Positions 27,826-36,950 of a DNA stretch of 64,000 bases are shown piece by piece (position 1 is the stretch's first letter; each line of letters starts with the position of its first letter). The position numbers were made by a program, and so were the translations under genes. The stretch comes from Micromonospora sp. WMMD812 (GTDB lineage: Bacteria; Actinomycetota; Actinomycetes; Mycobacteriales; Micromonosporaceae): NCBI RefSeq assembly GCF_027497215.1, contig NZ_CP114904.1, positions 4,855,001 through 4,919,000 of the forward strand, in the 5' to 3' direction. The notes beneath the pieces were generated by a model. It worked only from the letters and a program-made list of their open reading frames with translations, made no database searches and was not told where the DNA came from.

Positions 27826-28531
27826 CGCGGCTGGTGGCGAGCCGTTGCCGCCGTTGGGCGGCGAGCCGGCCGACGTCACCGATCCGGCGCTGGAGACCGT
27901 CCGGCCCGGCCAGCCGACGCCCGGCCGGATCCAGCGGGTCGGCCCGGGCGCCGACGAAGGCCTGGCCGACGTGGGTGACCTCGGGCGCCGGCAGCGGCAC
28001 GAGCTGTGGATGCGCCGGGCGCTGGAGGTCGCGGTGACCGGGCCGGCGAGCGCCGGGACGCCGGCCGAGGGCGACGGCGCGGCCGTCGAGGAGATCGGCA
28101 CCCTGGTCGAAGCCGGCGGCACGGCGGTCGAGGGCGGCGGCACGGCGGTCGAGGACATTCCGGTGGGCGCCGTGGTCTACGGCCCGGACGGCACCGAGTT
28201 GGCGATCGGCCGTAACGAACGGGAGCTGACCGGTGACCCGACCGCGCACGCCGAGGTGCTGGCCCTGCGCCGGGCCGCCGAACGGCTGGGCCGGTGGCGG
28301 CTGGACGGCTGCACGCTGGTGGTGACCCTGGAACCGTGCACGATGTGCGCCGGCGCGCTGGTGCTGGCCCGCGTCTCGACCGTGGTCTTCGGCGCCTGGG
28401 AGCCGAAGACCGGCGCGGTCGGGTCGCTCTGGGACGTGGTGCGGGACCGGCGGCTCAACCACCGGCCCGAGGTCTACTCCGGGGTGCTGGCGAACGAGAG
28501 CGCCGCCCTGCTCCGCGCCTTCTTCCGCTGA
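27815..28531 (+). CDS. tadA: tRNA adenosine(34) deaminase TadA with N-terminal extension and internal insertion
   Basis: 238 residues against about 150-165 for usual TadA. The zinc site is intact: HAE (residues 145-147) with catalytic Glu147, and PCTMC (174-178). Two additions are visible. The first is an N-terminal Gly/Pro-rich extension of about 60 residues before the first helix (MRRALEVA, residue 66). The second is an insertion of about 33 residues between that helix and the strand DIPVGAVVY (residue 114), partly built from a 21-base DNA repeat. The enzyme makes inosine at tRNA wobble position 34. GTG start at 27815 overlaps its partner gene. Confidence 0.88.
   Translation: MRSDAAGGEPLPPLGGEPADVTDPALETVRPGQPTPGRIQRVGPGADEGLADVGDLGRRQRHELWMRRALEVAVTGPASAGTPAEGDGAAVEEIGTLVEAGGTAVEGGGTAVEDIPVGAVVYGPDGTELAIGRNERELTGDPTAHAEVLALRRAAERLGRWRLDGCTLVVTLEPCTMCAGALVLARVSTVVFGAWEPKTGAVGSLWDVVRDRRLNHRPEVYSGVLANESAALLRAFFR
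28106..28153 (+). repeat. 21-base in-frame tandem repeat inside tadA
   Basis: Units 28106-28126 and 28127-28147 differ at two bases, and a partial third copy (GTCGAG) follows. They encode VEAGGTA and VEGGGTA, forming part of the insertion between the first helix and first strand of TadA. Confidence 0.8.
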
Positions 28532-28565
28532 GCCACAGGGGCGAGTGGCTCGGCGGGGCTTCGGG

Positions 28566-29729
28566 TCAGGCGGGGGGCAGGCTGACCGTGACGACCAGGC
28601 CGCCGCCGTCGCGCGGCCGGGCGGTCACCGTGCCGCCGTGCGCCCGGGCCACCGCCCGCACGATGGAGAGCCCCAGCCCGAACCCGCGCCCGCCGGCGAC
28701 CCGCTCGCCGGTGAGCCGGCGGAAGGGCTCGAAGATGGTCTCCACGTCGTAGCTCGGCACCACCGGGCCGGTGTTGCTCACGACCAGCGTCGGCCGGCCG
28801 TCCCGCAGCTCGGTGCCGACCGCCACCCAGCCGCCGGCCGACAGGTTGTGCCGGACCGCGTTCTCCACCAGGTTGGTGGTGAGCCGTTCCAGCAGCACCG
28901 GGTCGCCCACCACCTGCGCCGGCGCGAGTTCCCGGGTCACCGCCGGCCCGCCCGTCCCCGCCACGGCCTGGTCCAGCACGTGGTCGGCGATATCGGCCAG
29001 GTCCACCCGGGATCGGGCGGTCAGCTCGTTCTCCGAGTCGGCCAGGGTGAGCAGCCCGTCGATCAGCCGCTCGTGCCGCTCGTTCACCGCGAGCAGCGAC
29101 TCGCCCAACCGGCGTACGTCCTCGGAGGCGTCGGCCCGGGTGACCGCCAGCTCGATCAGCGACCGGTTCAGCGCCAGCGGCGTACGCAGCTCGTGCGAGG
29201 CGTTCGCCACGAATCGGCGCTGCCCGTCGAAGGAACGGTCCAGCCGTTCCAGCATCTCGTCGAAGGTGTCGGCCAGCTCGCGTACCTCGTCGCCCGGCCC
29301 GGAGAGCGAGATCCGTTCGTGCAGGCCGCGCCCGGCCACGTCGGCGCCGGCGATCCGCCGGGCCGTCCCGGTGATCCGGTGTAGCGGTTGCAGCGCCCGA
29401 CCGGTGACCAGCCAACCGAACGCGATGGCCACCACCGAGACCAGGCCCAGCGCGATCCCGCCCTGGGTGAGCAGCGAGTCGAGCGTCTGGTCCCGGGCGT
29501 CGTCCTGGGCCTTGTTGACGATCAGGCGCAACTGCTCGGCCTGGTCACCGGTGAGCTTCCCCTCGATGCTCGGGACCACCGGCTTCACGTCGCGCAACGC
29601 CACCCCGAACGGCTGCACGGTGCGCTGGTCGACCAGCACGTAGGTGACGGCGAGCAGGACCAGACCGGCGCAGAGGAAGAGGCCGCCGTAGATGAGGGTG
29701 AGCCGGGCCCGCAGCGAGAAGCGCTTCAC
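28566..29729 (-). CDS. two-component sensor histidine kinase
   Basis: 387 residues: membrane helix 1 (about residues 9-31), an extracytoplasmic sensor loop of about 65 residues, helix 2 (about 95-117), a HAMP region, the phosphorylated-His motif ASHELRTPL (about residue 213) and an ATPase domain with N-box NLVENAVRHN, SNTGP and G-box GRGFGLGLSIV. It is translated after the response regulator, with a 4-base overlap (GTGA, 29726-29729). The pair lies divergent from a lipoprotein/ABC efflux operon, which it may control in response to an envelope signal. Confidence 0.92.
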   Translation of the reverse strand: MKRFSLRARLTLIYGGLFLCAGLVLLAVTYVLVDQRTVQPFGVALRDVKPVVPSIEGKLTGDQAEQLRLIVNKAQDDARDQTLDSLLTQGGIALGLVSVVAIAFGWLVTGRALQPLHRITGTARRIAGADVAGRGLHERISLSGPGDEVRELADTFDEMLERLDRSFDGQRRFVANASHELRTPLALNRSLIELAVTRADASEDVRRLGESLLAVNERHERLIDGLLTLADSENELTARSRVDLADIADHVLDQAVAGTGGPAVTRELAPAQVVGDPVLLERLTTNLVENAVRHNLSAGGWVAVGTELRDGRPTLVVSNTGPVVPSYDVETIFEPFRRLTGERVAGGRGFGLGLSIVRAVARAHGGTVTARPRDGGGLVVTVSLPPA

Positions 29730-30382
29730 GGTATCCGGTATCCCACACCGGGCACGGTCTCGACCACCTGCGGTTCGCCCAGCTTGCGGCGCAGCTTCAT
29801 GACCGTCACCCGGACCACGTTGGTGAACGGGTCGATGTGCTCGTCCCAGGCGCGTTCCAGCAGCTCCTCGGCCGAGACCACCGCGCCGTCGCCGCGCAGC
29901 AGCTCGACCAGCACGGCGAACTCCTTGCGGGACAGCGGCACGTACCGGCCGTCCCGGTGCACCTCGCGCCGGGCCGGGTCGAGCACGATGCCGGCCCGGG
30001 ACAGGGTGGGCGGGGCGGCCCGTCGCGTCCGCCGGCTCAGCGCGTGCACCCGGGCGGACAGCTCGACCAGGGCGAACGGCTTCGTGAGGTAGTCGTCGGC
30101 GCCGAGCGCCAGGCCGGCCACCCGCTCGCGGACGGCCGCCGCCGCGGTGAGCATGAGCACCCGGGTCTCCCCGCCGCCGTCCACGATCGCCCGGCAGACC
30201 TCGTCGCCGTGCACGACCGGCAGGTCCCGGTCGAGGACGACCACGTCGTAGTCGTTGACGCCGAGCCGCTCCAGCGCTGCGTCGCCGTCGTACGCGACAT
30301 CCACCGCGAACGCCTCCCGGCGCAACCACTCGGCGATGCTCTCGGCCAGCAGGCTCTCGTCCTCCACCACCAGGACCCTCAC
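29726..30382 (-). CDS. OmpR/PhoB-family response regulator
   Basis: 218 residues: a receiver domain (acidic pocket VVEDE at residues 5-9, phosphoacceptor Asp in VVVLDRDLP near residue 51, Lys in LTKPF near residue 101) and a C-terminal winged helix (LSRKEFAVLVELLR ... VTVMKLRRKLGE ... VPGVGYRI). It is the first gene of the operon with the sensor kinase. GTG at 30382 aligns with the start of the receiver domain; longer in-frame starts would run through the divergent promoter region. Confidence 0.92.
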   Translation of the reverse strand: MRVLVVEDESLLAESIAEWLRREAFAVDVAYDGDAALERLGVNDYDVVVLDRDLPVVHGDEVCRAIVDGGGETRVLMLTAAAAVRERVAGLALGADDYLTKPFALVELSARVHALSRRTRRAAPPTLSRAGIVLDPARREVHRDGRYVPLSRKEFAVLVELLRGDGAVVSAEELLERAWDEHIDPFTNVVRVTVMKLRRKLGEPQVVETVPGVGYRIP

Positions 30383-30567
30383 CCACCCATGGTGCCGCGC
30401 GCCCGGATAACGCCGCCGTAAACGTCGGCGGTTACGCCCGGGATACGCCCGTTGTCGTCGACTGACCGGGACGCCCGGCGGCTGCGCCGGGCCGGTGACG
30501 CGGCCCCGGCTGTGCCGGGGCGGCAACGAGGCCCGGCGGTCGGCCGGGCCGGGAGAGGAAGCGTGTG

Positions 30568-31092
30568 ATGCGACGAGGACTGTTCGCGCTGCCGCTGCTG
30601 CTCGCCCTGACCCTGTCCGCGTGCGGGGCATCGGGCGAGGAGCCGGCGGTCGCGACCGCGGGGGGCGGTGGGGCGCAGGCGGCGTCCGCCAGCCCCGCCG
30701 CCCAGCTCAGCGACGACGAACGGCGGCTCAGGTTCACCGAGTGCATGCGGGAGAACGGCGTCGACGTGCCGGACCCGGAGCCCGGCGGTGAGCGGCTGTT
30801 CCGGTTCGACGGAAAGACGGACCCGGAGAAGGTGGAGGCGGCGATGGGGAAGTGCCGCCAGTACCTGCCCAACGGTGGGGAGAAGCTCAAGCTCGACCCG
30901 GAGCAGGTGGAGCGGCTGCGCAAGCTCGCTGCCTGCATGCGGGAAAACGGCGTGCCCGAGTTCCCCGACCCGCAGCCGGACGGCGGGATCCAGCTGCGCC
31001 TCGACGTGGTGAACATGAAGGACCCGAAGGTCAAGGCCGCGATGGAGAAGTGCCGGCAGTACGCGCCGAAGATCGCGGAGGCCACCCGGTGA
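30568..31092 (+). CDS. lipoprotein with duplicated Cys motif, unknown function
   Basis: 174 residues with a lipoprotein signal ending in LTLSAC (Cys near residue 19). The mature part contains the same module twice: [17 protein letters not shown]...KCRQYLP and [18 protein letters not shown]...KCRQYAP. Each unit has two Cys about 45 residues apart, suggesting two disulphide-linked repeats. Family unknown to me, though such proteins are common before ABC/adaptor genes in actinomycetes. ATG at 30568 follows GAGAGGAAG. It starts an operon with the adaptor, ATPase and permease (4-base overlap with the next gene). Confidence 0.8.
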   Translation: MRRGLFALPLLLALTLSACGASGEEPAVATAGGGGAQAASASPAAQLSDDERRLRFTECMRENGVDVPDPEPGGERLFRFDGKTDPEKVEAAMGKCRQYLPNGGEKLKLDPEQVERLRKLAACMRENGVPEFPDPQPDGGIQLRLDVVNMKDPKVKAAMEKCRQYAPKIAEATR

Positions 31093-32170
31093 CCGCTCGG
31101 CACATCCGGCCGCGAACGGTGGCGCTGACCGCCGCCGTGGCGGTCGCGGCCGCCGCGGGCGTCGCCGCCGCGGTGGGCTTCGGCGGCACCGACCGGGGTA
31201 CGGCCGCCACCGGCACCACCCCGCCACCGGCAACCGCCACCATCGGCCGGCAGACGCTCACCGACGCGCAGACCGTGGACGGGGAGCTGGGGTACGGCAC
31301 CACCCGGACCGCCACCGCCCGGCTCGGCGGCACGATCACCGCGCTGCCGGACACCGGCACCGTCGTCAAGCGGGGCGGCCGGCTGTACGCGGTGGACAAC
31401 GACCCGGTGGTGCTGCTCTACGGGTCGCTGCCCGCGTACCGGGTGCTCGAGCCGGGGGTGGAGGGGGCGGACGTGGCGCAGTTCGAGCGCAACCTGCGGG
31501 TGCTCGGGCACACCGGCTTCACCGTCGACGACGAGTACACCGGCAGCACCGCCGACGCGGTGCGCGAGTGGCAGGAGGACCTCGGTCTGCCGGAGACCGG
31601 CCGGGTGGAACCGGGCCGGATCGTCTACGCCGACGACGCGGTGCGGGTGGAGAGCCACCAGGCGTCGACCGGGGACGCGACACAGCCCGGCCAGGGGGTG
31701 CTCGCGTACACCGGCACGAGCCGGCTGGTCACCGTGGAGCTGGACGTGGACGACCAGCGGCTGGCCAAGAAGGGCGCGACGGTCGACGTCGGGCTGCCGG
31801 ACGGCGACCCGGTGACCGGGAAGGTCGAGTCGGTGCAGACCGTCATCGACCCCGGCTCGGGCGGCGCCGCCGGGCAGTCCGACGAGGCCGAGACGAAGAT
31901 CGAGGTCACCGTCTCGGTGACGGACCCGGCGAAGCTCACCGCGTACGACCAGGCGAGCGTCGAGGTCACCTTCACCGCCACCGAACGCCCGGACGTGCTC
32001 ACCGTGCCGGTGGCGGCGCTGCTCGCGCTCGCCGAGGGCGGGTACGGCGTCGAGGTGGTCGACGGCGGCCGGAGCCGGATCGTCGCGGTGACCACCGGGC
32101 TGTTCGCCGCCGGTCGGGTCGAGGTCAGCGGGCCGGACGTCGCCGAGGGCTTGACGGTGGGGATGCCGGC

Positions 32171-32174
<4 letters not shown>
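31089..32174 (+). CDS. efflux adaptor (MacA/HlyD-like) with peptidoglycan-binding domain
   Basis: 361 residues with an N-terminal signal-anchor helix (about residues 10-33), a barrel-sandwich-like region ([29 protein letters not shown]), a peptidoglycan-binding_1 insert ([19 protein letters not shown]...[13 protein letters not shown], about 120-165) and beta-barrel strands ending in [21 protein letters not shown]. In Gram-positive systems such proteins couple a MacB-type ABC pump to the wall. Overlaps of 4 bases on both sides show translational coupling. Confidence 0.86.
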
Positions 32175-32865
<691 letters not shown>

Positions 32866-32869
<4 letters not shown>

Positions 32870-34104
32870 TGGCGGTCGACACCCGCCTGCGGCTGGTGCC
32901 GACCGAGACCCGACCGCGCCCGGTCCCGGCCCGGCTGGGCCCTGGCGACGTGTTCCGGGTGGGCGGAGTGGGCCTGCGGACCCGGCCGCTGCGCGCGTTC
33001 CTCTCGGCGCTGGGCATCGCGATCGGCATCGCGGCGATGGTCGCGGTGGTCGGCATCTCGTCGTCGTCCCGCGCCGACCTGGACCGCACGCTGGACCGGC
33101 TCGGCACCAACCTGCTCACCGTGGCACCGGGCAACACGCTCTTCGGCGACCAGGCCAAGCTGCCGGTGGAGTCGGTGGCGATGATCGGGCGGATCGGGCC
33201 GGTGACCGGCGTCTCCGCCACCGGGCAGGTGCCGGACACGCCGGTCTACCGCAACGACCGCATCCCGTCCGGCGAGACCGGGGGCATCGCCACCCGGGCC
33301 GCCCAGCTCGGGCTGCCCGGCACGGTCGGCACGACCGTACGCAGCGGCGCCTGGCTGAACGAGGCGACCGAGCGGTACCCGGCCGTGGTGCTCGGCGACG
33401 CCGCCGCCCGACGACTCGGGCTCGGCGCGGCCGGGCCGGACGTGCAGGTCCACCTGGGCGGGCGCTGGTTCACCGTGGTCGGCATCCTCGCCCCGGCCCC
33501 GCTCGCCCCGGAGCTGGACAGCTCGGCGCTGGTCGGCTGGCCGGCCGCCGAGACGTACCTGGGCTTCGACGGGCACCCGACGACCGTCTACACCCGTTCC
33601 CGCGAGTCCTCTGTGGAGGCGGTCCGCGGGGTGCTCGGCGCGACCGCCAACCCGGAGGCGCCGAACGAGGTGCAGGTGTCCCGGCCGTCGGACGTGCTGG
33701 CCGCCGCCGCGGCCACCGACGAGGCGTTCACCGGGCTGCTGCTCGGGCTCGGCGCGGTGGCGTTGTTGGTGGGTGGGGTCGGCGTGGCGAACACGATGGT
33801 CATCTCCGTGCTCGAACGCCGGGCCGAGATCGGGCTGCGGCGCTCGCTGGGCGCCACCCGGGGACAGGTCCGCGTCCAGTTCCTCGCCGAGTCGCTGCTG
33901 CTCTCCGCGCTCGGCGGGGCGGGTGGCGTGCTGCTCGGCATCCTGGTGACCGCCGGCTACGCGCTCTCGCGCGAGTGGCCGACCGTGGTGCCGGTGTGGG
34001 CGATGGCCGGTGGCGTCGGGGCGACCCTGGTGATCGGCGGTTTCGCCGGCCTCTACCCGGCCGTCCGCGCCGCCCGGCTCGCACCGACGGAGGCGCTGGC
34101 CTGA
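32866..34104 (+). CDS. FtsX/MacB-type ABC permease
   Basis: 412 residues: one N-terminal helix (about residues 42-63, [22 protein letters not shown]), a large extracytoplasmic MacB_PCD-like domain (about 70-275), and three C-terminal helices with the motif [30 protein letters not shown]... between the first two. This is the MacB/FtsX mechanotransmission topology. With the adaptor and ATPase it should form an efflux or lipoprotein-release pump. Starts GTG-ATG; either codon may be used. Confidence 0.92.
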
Positions 34105-34138
34105 TCCCGGCCCGCGCGTGCGGCCGCGTCGTCGGTTT

Positions 34139-34178
34139 GGGTGCGTTTCCTGCTGCTCCGGCGACAGGAAACGCACCC
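34139..34178. terminator. convergent hairpin, possible dispersed repeat
   Basis: The 14-bp arms GGGTGCGTTTCCTG (34139-34152) and its exact complement (34165-34178) enclose a 12-base loop. It lies in the 82-base gap between the convergent permease and thioesterase genes. The relatively AT-rich arm sequence is unlike ordinary high-GC terminators. Confidence 0.65.
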
Positions 34179-34186
34179 GGAGCCGG

Positions 34187-34651
34187 TCAGGCCGGGGTGC
34201 TGGCGGGGCGCAGCAGGGTGGTGGCGATCGCCCGGGCGGCGTCGGTCCACGGTGCGGGGCGCAGCGTCGCCGGATCGAGGCGGACGATCGCCCGCCGCCC
34301 CTCGGCGTGCACGGTGTCGCCGTCGACCGAACGGAACTGGAAGGCGTACTCGGCGCTGCTGGTGCCGAGGTGTTCGAGCCAGAAGTGCACTGCGACCGGG
34401 CCGGTGTGGGCGATCGGCGCGCGGTAGCTGATGGTGAACTCGCGGACCGCGTGGAACAGGTCGGGCGGGGTGGCGCTGCCCCGGTAGGCGAGGCCCCGCT
34501 CGGTCCAGTACGGCGTCAGGGCGCGTTCCAGCAGCACCGCGTACCGGGCGTTGTGCAGGATGCCCATCGCGTCGAGGTCGTCGAAGTGCACCGTCACGTG
34601 CTCGACGTGGCCGAACTCGACGGCGGGCTGATCGGCGAGGGCGTGGGTCAT
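34187..34651 (-). CDS. acyl-CoA thioesterase, 4HBT hotdog family
   Basis: 154 residues with the hotdog-fold 4-hydroxybenzoyl-CoA thioesterase motif VHFDDLDAMGILHNARY (about residues 20-36), including the catalytic-type Asp and His/Asn positions, then the long helix LLERALTPYW. It hydrolyses an acyl-CoA in the cytosol; chain specificity unknown. It is transcribed after the TetR gene with a 4-base ATGA overlap, so the regulator probably controls it. Confidence 0.87.
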   Translation of the reverse strand: MTHALADQPAVEFGHVEHVTVHFDDLDAMGILHNARYAVLLERALTPYWTERGLAYRGSATPPDLFHAVREFTISYRAPIAHTGPVAVHFWLEHLGTSSAEYAFQFRSVDGDTVHAEGRRAIVRLDPATLRPAPWTDAARAIATTLLRPASTPA

Positions 34652-35286
34652 CGGTTGCCTTCCGGTAGCAGGGTCGGGTCCGGGCACAGCGCCCGCAGGC
34701 GGTCCAGCACGCCCCGCCGGGCGTGCCGGTAGGCCGCGTCCGGGTCGAGCATCCGGGACTGCATCGCCGCGCTCATTCCGAGCGAATCGATCTCGTACGC
34801 CAGTTGCGCGACGTCCAGGTCGGCGGGGAGTTCACCCACCTCGACCCCCTGCTCGACGAGGCGTTCGAGGAACGCCGTCCACTGGCCGTACGCCTCGGCG
34901 AGCCGGTCGCGGACCGGTCCGGGCCGGACGTTGTACTCGAACTGGGTGTTGGCGAAGAAGCAGCCGCCGGGGAGCACCCGGGCGGCGTAGAAGTCGACCC
35001 GGGCGTCGTGCAGCGCCCGGATCCGGCGTACGCCGCGCGGGGCGGCCAGCGCCGGCGCGACGATCCGCTCCTGCCACTGCTCCACCGCCCGGTCGACCGC
35101 CGCGAGCTGGAGCGCCTCCTTGGAGCGCCAGTGCGCGAACAGCCCGGACTTGCTCACGCCGAGCGTGTCGGCGAGCTGGGCGAGGCTGAGCCCGTGCAGA
35201 CCGGCCTCGGTGGCCAGCGCCACCGCGGCGTCCAGGGCCGCGGCGCGGGTGCGCTCACCCCGGGCGAGACGTCCGTCGACGGTCAT
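34648..35286 (-). CDS. TetR family transcriptional regulator
   Basis: 212 residues with an N-terminal TetR helix-turn-helix (LSLAQLADTLGVSKSGLFAHWRSKEAL split over residues about 33-60) and a helical ligand domain containing ARVLPGGCFFANTQFEYN, a motif of the TetR_C subfamily that includes YxaF-like regulators. It forms an operon with the thioesterase. A perfect 12-base palindrome lies 22 bases before its ATG (35286), a likely autoregulatory operator. Confidence 0.9.
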   Translation of the reverse strand: MTVDGRLARGERTRAAALDAAVALATEAGLHGLSLAQLADTLGVSKSGLFAHWRSKEALQLAAVDRAVEQWQERIVAPALAAPRGVRRIRALHDARVDFYAARVLPGGCFFANTQFEYNVRPGPVRDRLAEAYGQWTAFLERLVEQGVEVGELPADLDVAQLAYEIDSLGMSAAMQSRMLDPDAAYRHARRGVLDRLRALCPDPTLLPEGNR

Positions 35287-35308
35287 GCGGACACCGTACT
35301 CAATCAGC

Positions 35309-35320
35309 ACGACCGGTCGT
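35309..35320. promoter_or_regulatory. palindromic operator candidate for the TetR gene
   Basis: ACGACCGGTCGT is a perfect 12-base palindrome 22 bases upstream of the TetR start codon, beside an AT-rich stretch (ATTGTTTTAT) that could hold the -10/-35 region. Typical size and place for a TetR autorepression site. Confidence 0.55.
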
Positions 35321-35368
35321 ATTGTTTTATGGCGTGATCGTGGTCACCCACCTCAACCCCGACGTGCC

Positions 35369-35401
35369 GCCGCCCCGCCGTCCACTGGACGACGGGGCGG
35401 C
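35369..35401 (-). terminator. deoD terminator hairpin
   Basis: A 15-base stem with one mismatch (35369-35383 with 35387-35401) and a 3-base loop, 17 bases past the deoD stop codon. The mismatch becomes a G-U pair in the deoD-strand transcript, which favours that direction. Confidence 0.6.
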
Positions 35402-35417
35402 GCGGGTGCGACGAGGG

Positions 35418-36125
35418 TCAGGCGATGATCGTGTCGAGGGCGATCTCCACCATCTGGCTGAAGGTCTGCTCGCGCTCGGCGGAGGTGGTCTTCTCGCCGG
35501 TCTTGATGTGGTCGCTCACGGTCAGCACGGTCAGCGCCCGCGCCTTGAACCGGGCCGCGATCGTGTAGAGCGCCGCCGACTCCATCTCCACCGCCAGGAC
35601 GCCGTAGTCGGCGAGGGTGTCGTAGAGGTCCGGCCGGTCGGTGTAGAAGGCGTCCGCCGCCAGGATCGGCCCGACGTGCATGGTGATGCCCTGCCGCTCG
35701 GCCACCTCCACGGCGGTGCGCAGCAGCCCGAAGTCGGCGACCGGGGCGTAGTCGATCAGCCCGTCGAAGCGCATCCGGTTCATGTTCGAGTCGGTCGAGG
35801 ACCCGATCGCCGCGATCACGTCGCGCAGCCGGAGGTCCTCCCGCAGCGCGCCGCAGGAGCCGACCCGGATCAGGGACTTCACGCCGTACTCGTTGATCAG
35901 CTCGTGGGCGTAGATCGAGGCGGACGGCATGCCCATGCCGGAACCCTGGACGGAGACGTCCACGCCCTTCCAGCGGCCGGTGAAGCCCAGCATGCCCCGG
36001 ACCGTCGAGTAGCACGTGGCGTCCTCGAGGTAGGTCTCCGCGATCCACTTGGCCCGCAGCGGGTCGCCCGGCATCAGGACCCGCTCGGCGATCTCTCCCG
36101 GCTTGGCGCCGATGTGCGTACTCAT
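35418..36125 (-). CDS. deoD: purine-nucleoside phosphorylase DeoD
   Basis: 235 residues, the normal length for hexameric bacterial PNP. Visible motifs: [15 protein letters not shown] (phosphate-binding), [24 protein letters not shown], and [15 protein letters not shown] (ribose-binding Glu-Met-Glu). It cleaves purine nucleosides with phosphate to give base and ribose-1-phosphate in salvage. ATG at 36125 is chosen since [17 protein letters not shown] is the conserved beginning. Confidence 0.95.
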   Translation of the reverse strand: MSTHIGAKPGEIAERVLMPGDPLRAKWIAETYLEDATCYSTVRGMLGFTGRWKGVDVSVQGSGMGMPSASIYAHELINEYGVKSLIRVGSCGALREDLRLRDVIAAIGSSTDSNMNRMRFDGLIDYAPVADFGLLRTAVEVAERQGITMHVGPILAADAFYTDRPDLYDTLADYGVLAVEMESAALYTIAARFKARALTVLTVSDHIKTGEKTTSAEREQTFSQMVEIALDTIIA

Positions 36126-36200
36126 GGCAAAGATCCTGCCAGGCGCCGCCGGGCGATACCGGTTCGGCATCGGAACCAGGGGTCCTGTACCCTACTCGGC

Positions 36201-36290
36201 GGTGGTGTGTCCGAGTGGCCTAAGGAGCACGCCTCGAAAGCGTGTGAGGGTTTACGCCCTCCGCGGGTTCAAATCCCGCCGCCACCGCCA
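36201..36290 (+). tRNA. tRNA-Ser (anticodon CGA)
   Basis: 90 bases including an encoded CCA. The acceptor stem GGTGGTG pairs with CGCCACC, the anticodon loop CTCGAAA lies near 36233-36239, and a long class II variable arm and T-arm GCGGGTTCAAATCCCGC follow. It reads TCG codons. Its 3' half is repeated, degenerately, at 37200-37255, marking it as the insertion target of a decayed integrative element. Confidence 0.95.
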
Positions 36291-36302
36291 GTGAACAGGC
36301 GA

Positions 36303-36338
36303 AACGCCCGGTCGATCCGCGAGGATCGACCGGGCGTT
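36303..36338 (+). terminator. tRNA-Ser(CGA) terminator, element-side copy
   Basis: A perfect 16-bp stem (36303-36318 with 36323-36338) with a GCGA loop follows the tRNA by 12 bases. A near copy lies at 37270-37305 behind the duplicated tRNA half. Confidence 0.8.
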
Positions 36339-36373
36339 CTGCTTGTGGTCTCAGTTTCGGTCTCAGTTCGTGC

Positions 36374-36560
36374 TCAAGTGGCCGATTTCGGTTTCTCGAT
36401 CGCGGTGCCCCAAAGCAGTCCACCGACGCGCCGGGCGACGTCCCGTCGGACCTAGGCGGTCAGGTGTTGGTACCGGGCCGCCATTGCAGAGTTGGACCAG
36501 CCCATGATGCCCATCACGGCGCGCTCGGCGACGCCGAGGATCAGCAGCACGGTCAGGGCC
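36374..36560 (-). pseudogene. tyrosine-recombinase (integrase) C-terminal remnant with premature stop
   Basis: Read on the minus strand, 36560 to 36455 encodes LTVLLILGVAERAVMG, IMGWSNSAMAARYQHLTA, the end of a phage/ICE tyrosine integrase with the catalytic Tyr in RYQHL. A TAG (36452-36454) then interrupts the frame. Beyond it the same frame continues VRRDVARRVGGLLWG...EKPKSAT to a TGA at 36374-36376, the expected integrase tail. So this is a truncated gene with an in-frame nonsense mutation. The rest of the gene is gone, and a HAD fragment abuts at about 36561. Its place next to the tRNA is normal for the integrase of such an element. Confidence 0.82.
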
Positions 36561-36810
36561 TACCTGGCGGCGTACCGGCTTGCGGGTCACGTGTCGCCGG
36601 TGGTTGGCCGGGCGTACGCCCAACCCGCCCGCATGAAGCCCAACCCCGAACCCATCCTGCAAGCTGTCCGGGCTCTAAACGTGCCCCCCAATCGCTGCGT
36701 CCTAGTGGGCGACTCCTTGTCAGATATCGAGGGAGCACGAGCGGCGGGTGTGAGGGTCGCCGGCTATGCGAACCGCGTAACCAAAGTCGACGCCTTCCGC
36801 GACGCGGGGG
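36561..36810 (+). pseudogene. HAD-family hydrolase C-terminal fragment
   Basis: About 83 codons encode the end of a HAD phosphatase. KPNPEPILQAVRALNV contains the motif III-type Lys. CVLVGDSLSDIEGARAAGV is the HAD motif IV (GDSxxDI). The N-terminal part with the nucleophile Asp is missing and replaced by integrase remnant DNA. After about 36810 similarity to HAD proteins stops. An open frame continues (to 36968), but that part is antisense to another fragment. Confidence 0.75.
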
Positions 36811-36812
36811 GC

Positions 36813-36950
36813 GGTGTTGCGGGGTGCCCTTCCCTCGGCTCGGCCGCTCATGCTTTCAAGGATGATGGCGAGGTGATCGCCGTCGGGCTCCACGGAGTAT
36901 TCGGCGTCGAGTCCCCTGCCGCTGTCATCGGTCATTCGCACGTCGGTCAC
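36813..36950 (-). pseudogene. N-terminal fragment of a hypothetical protein (restriction-enzyme head-like domain)
   Basis: From ATG at 36950 the minus strand encodes about 45 residues, beginning MTDVRMTDDSGRGLDAEYSV, continuing EPDGDHLAIILES and ending near GRAPRN. After that the frame only mirrors the HAD fragment. The sequence looks like the start of N-terminal head domains of McrA-like modification-dependent restriction enzymes in actinomycetes; this is from memory and needs a search. It is cut off at the junction with the HAD fragment near 36811. Confidence 0.45.
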
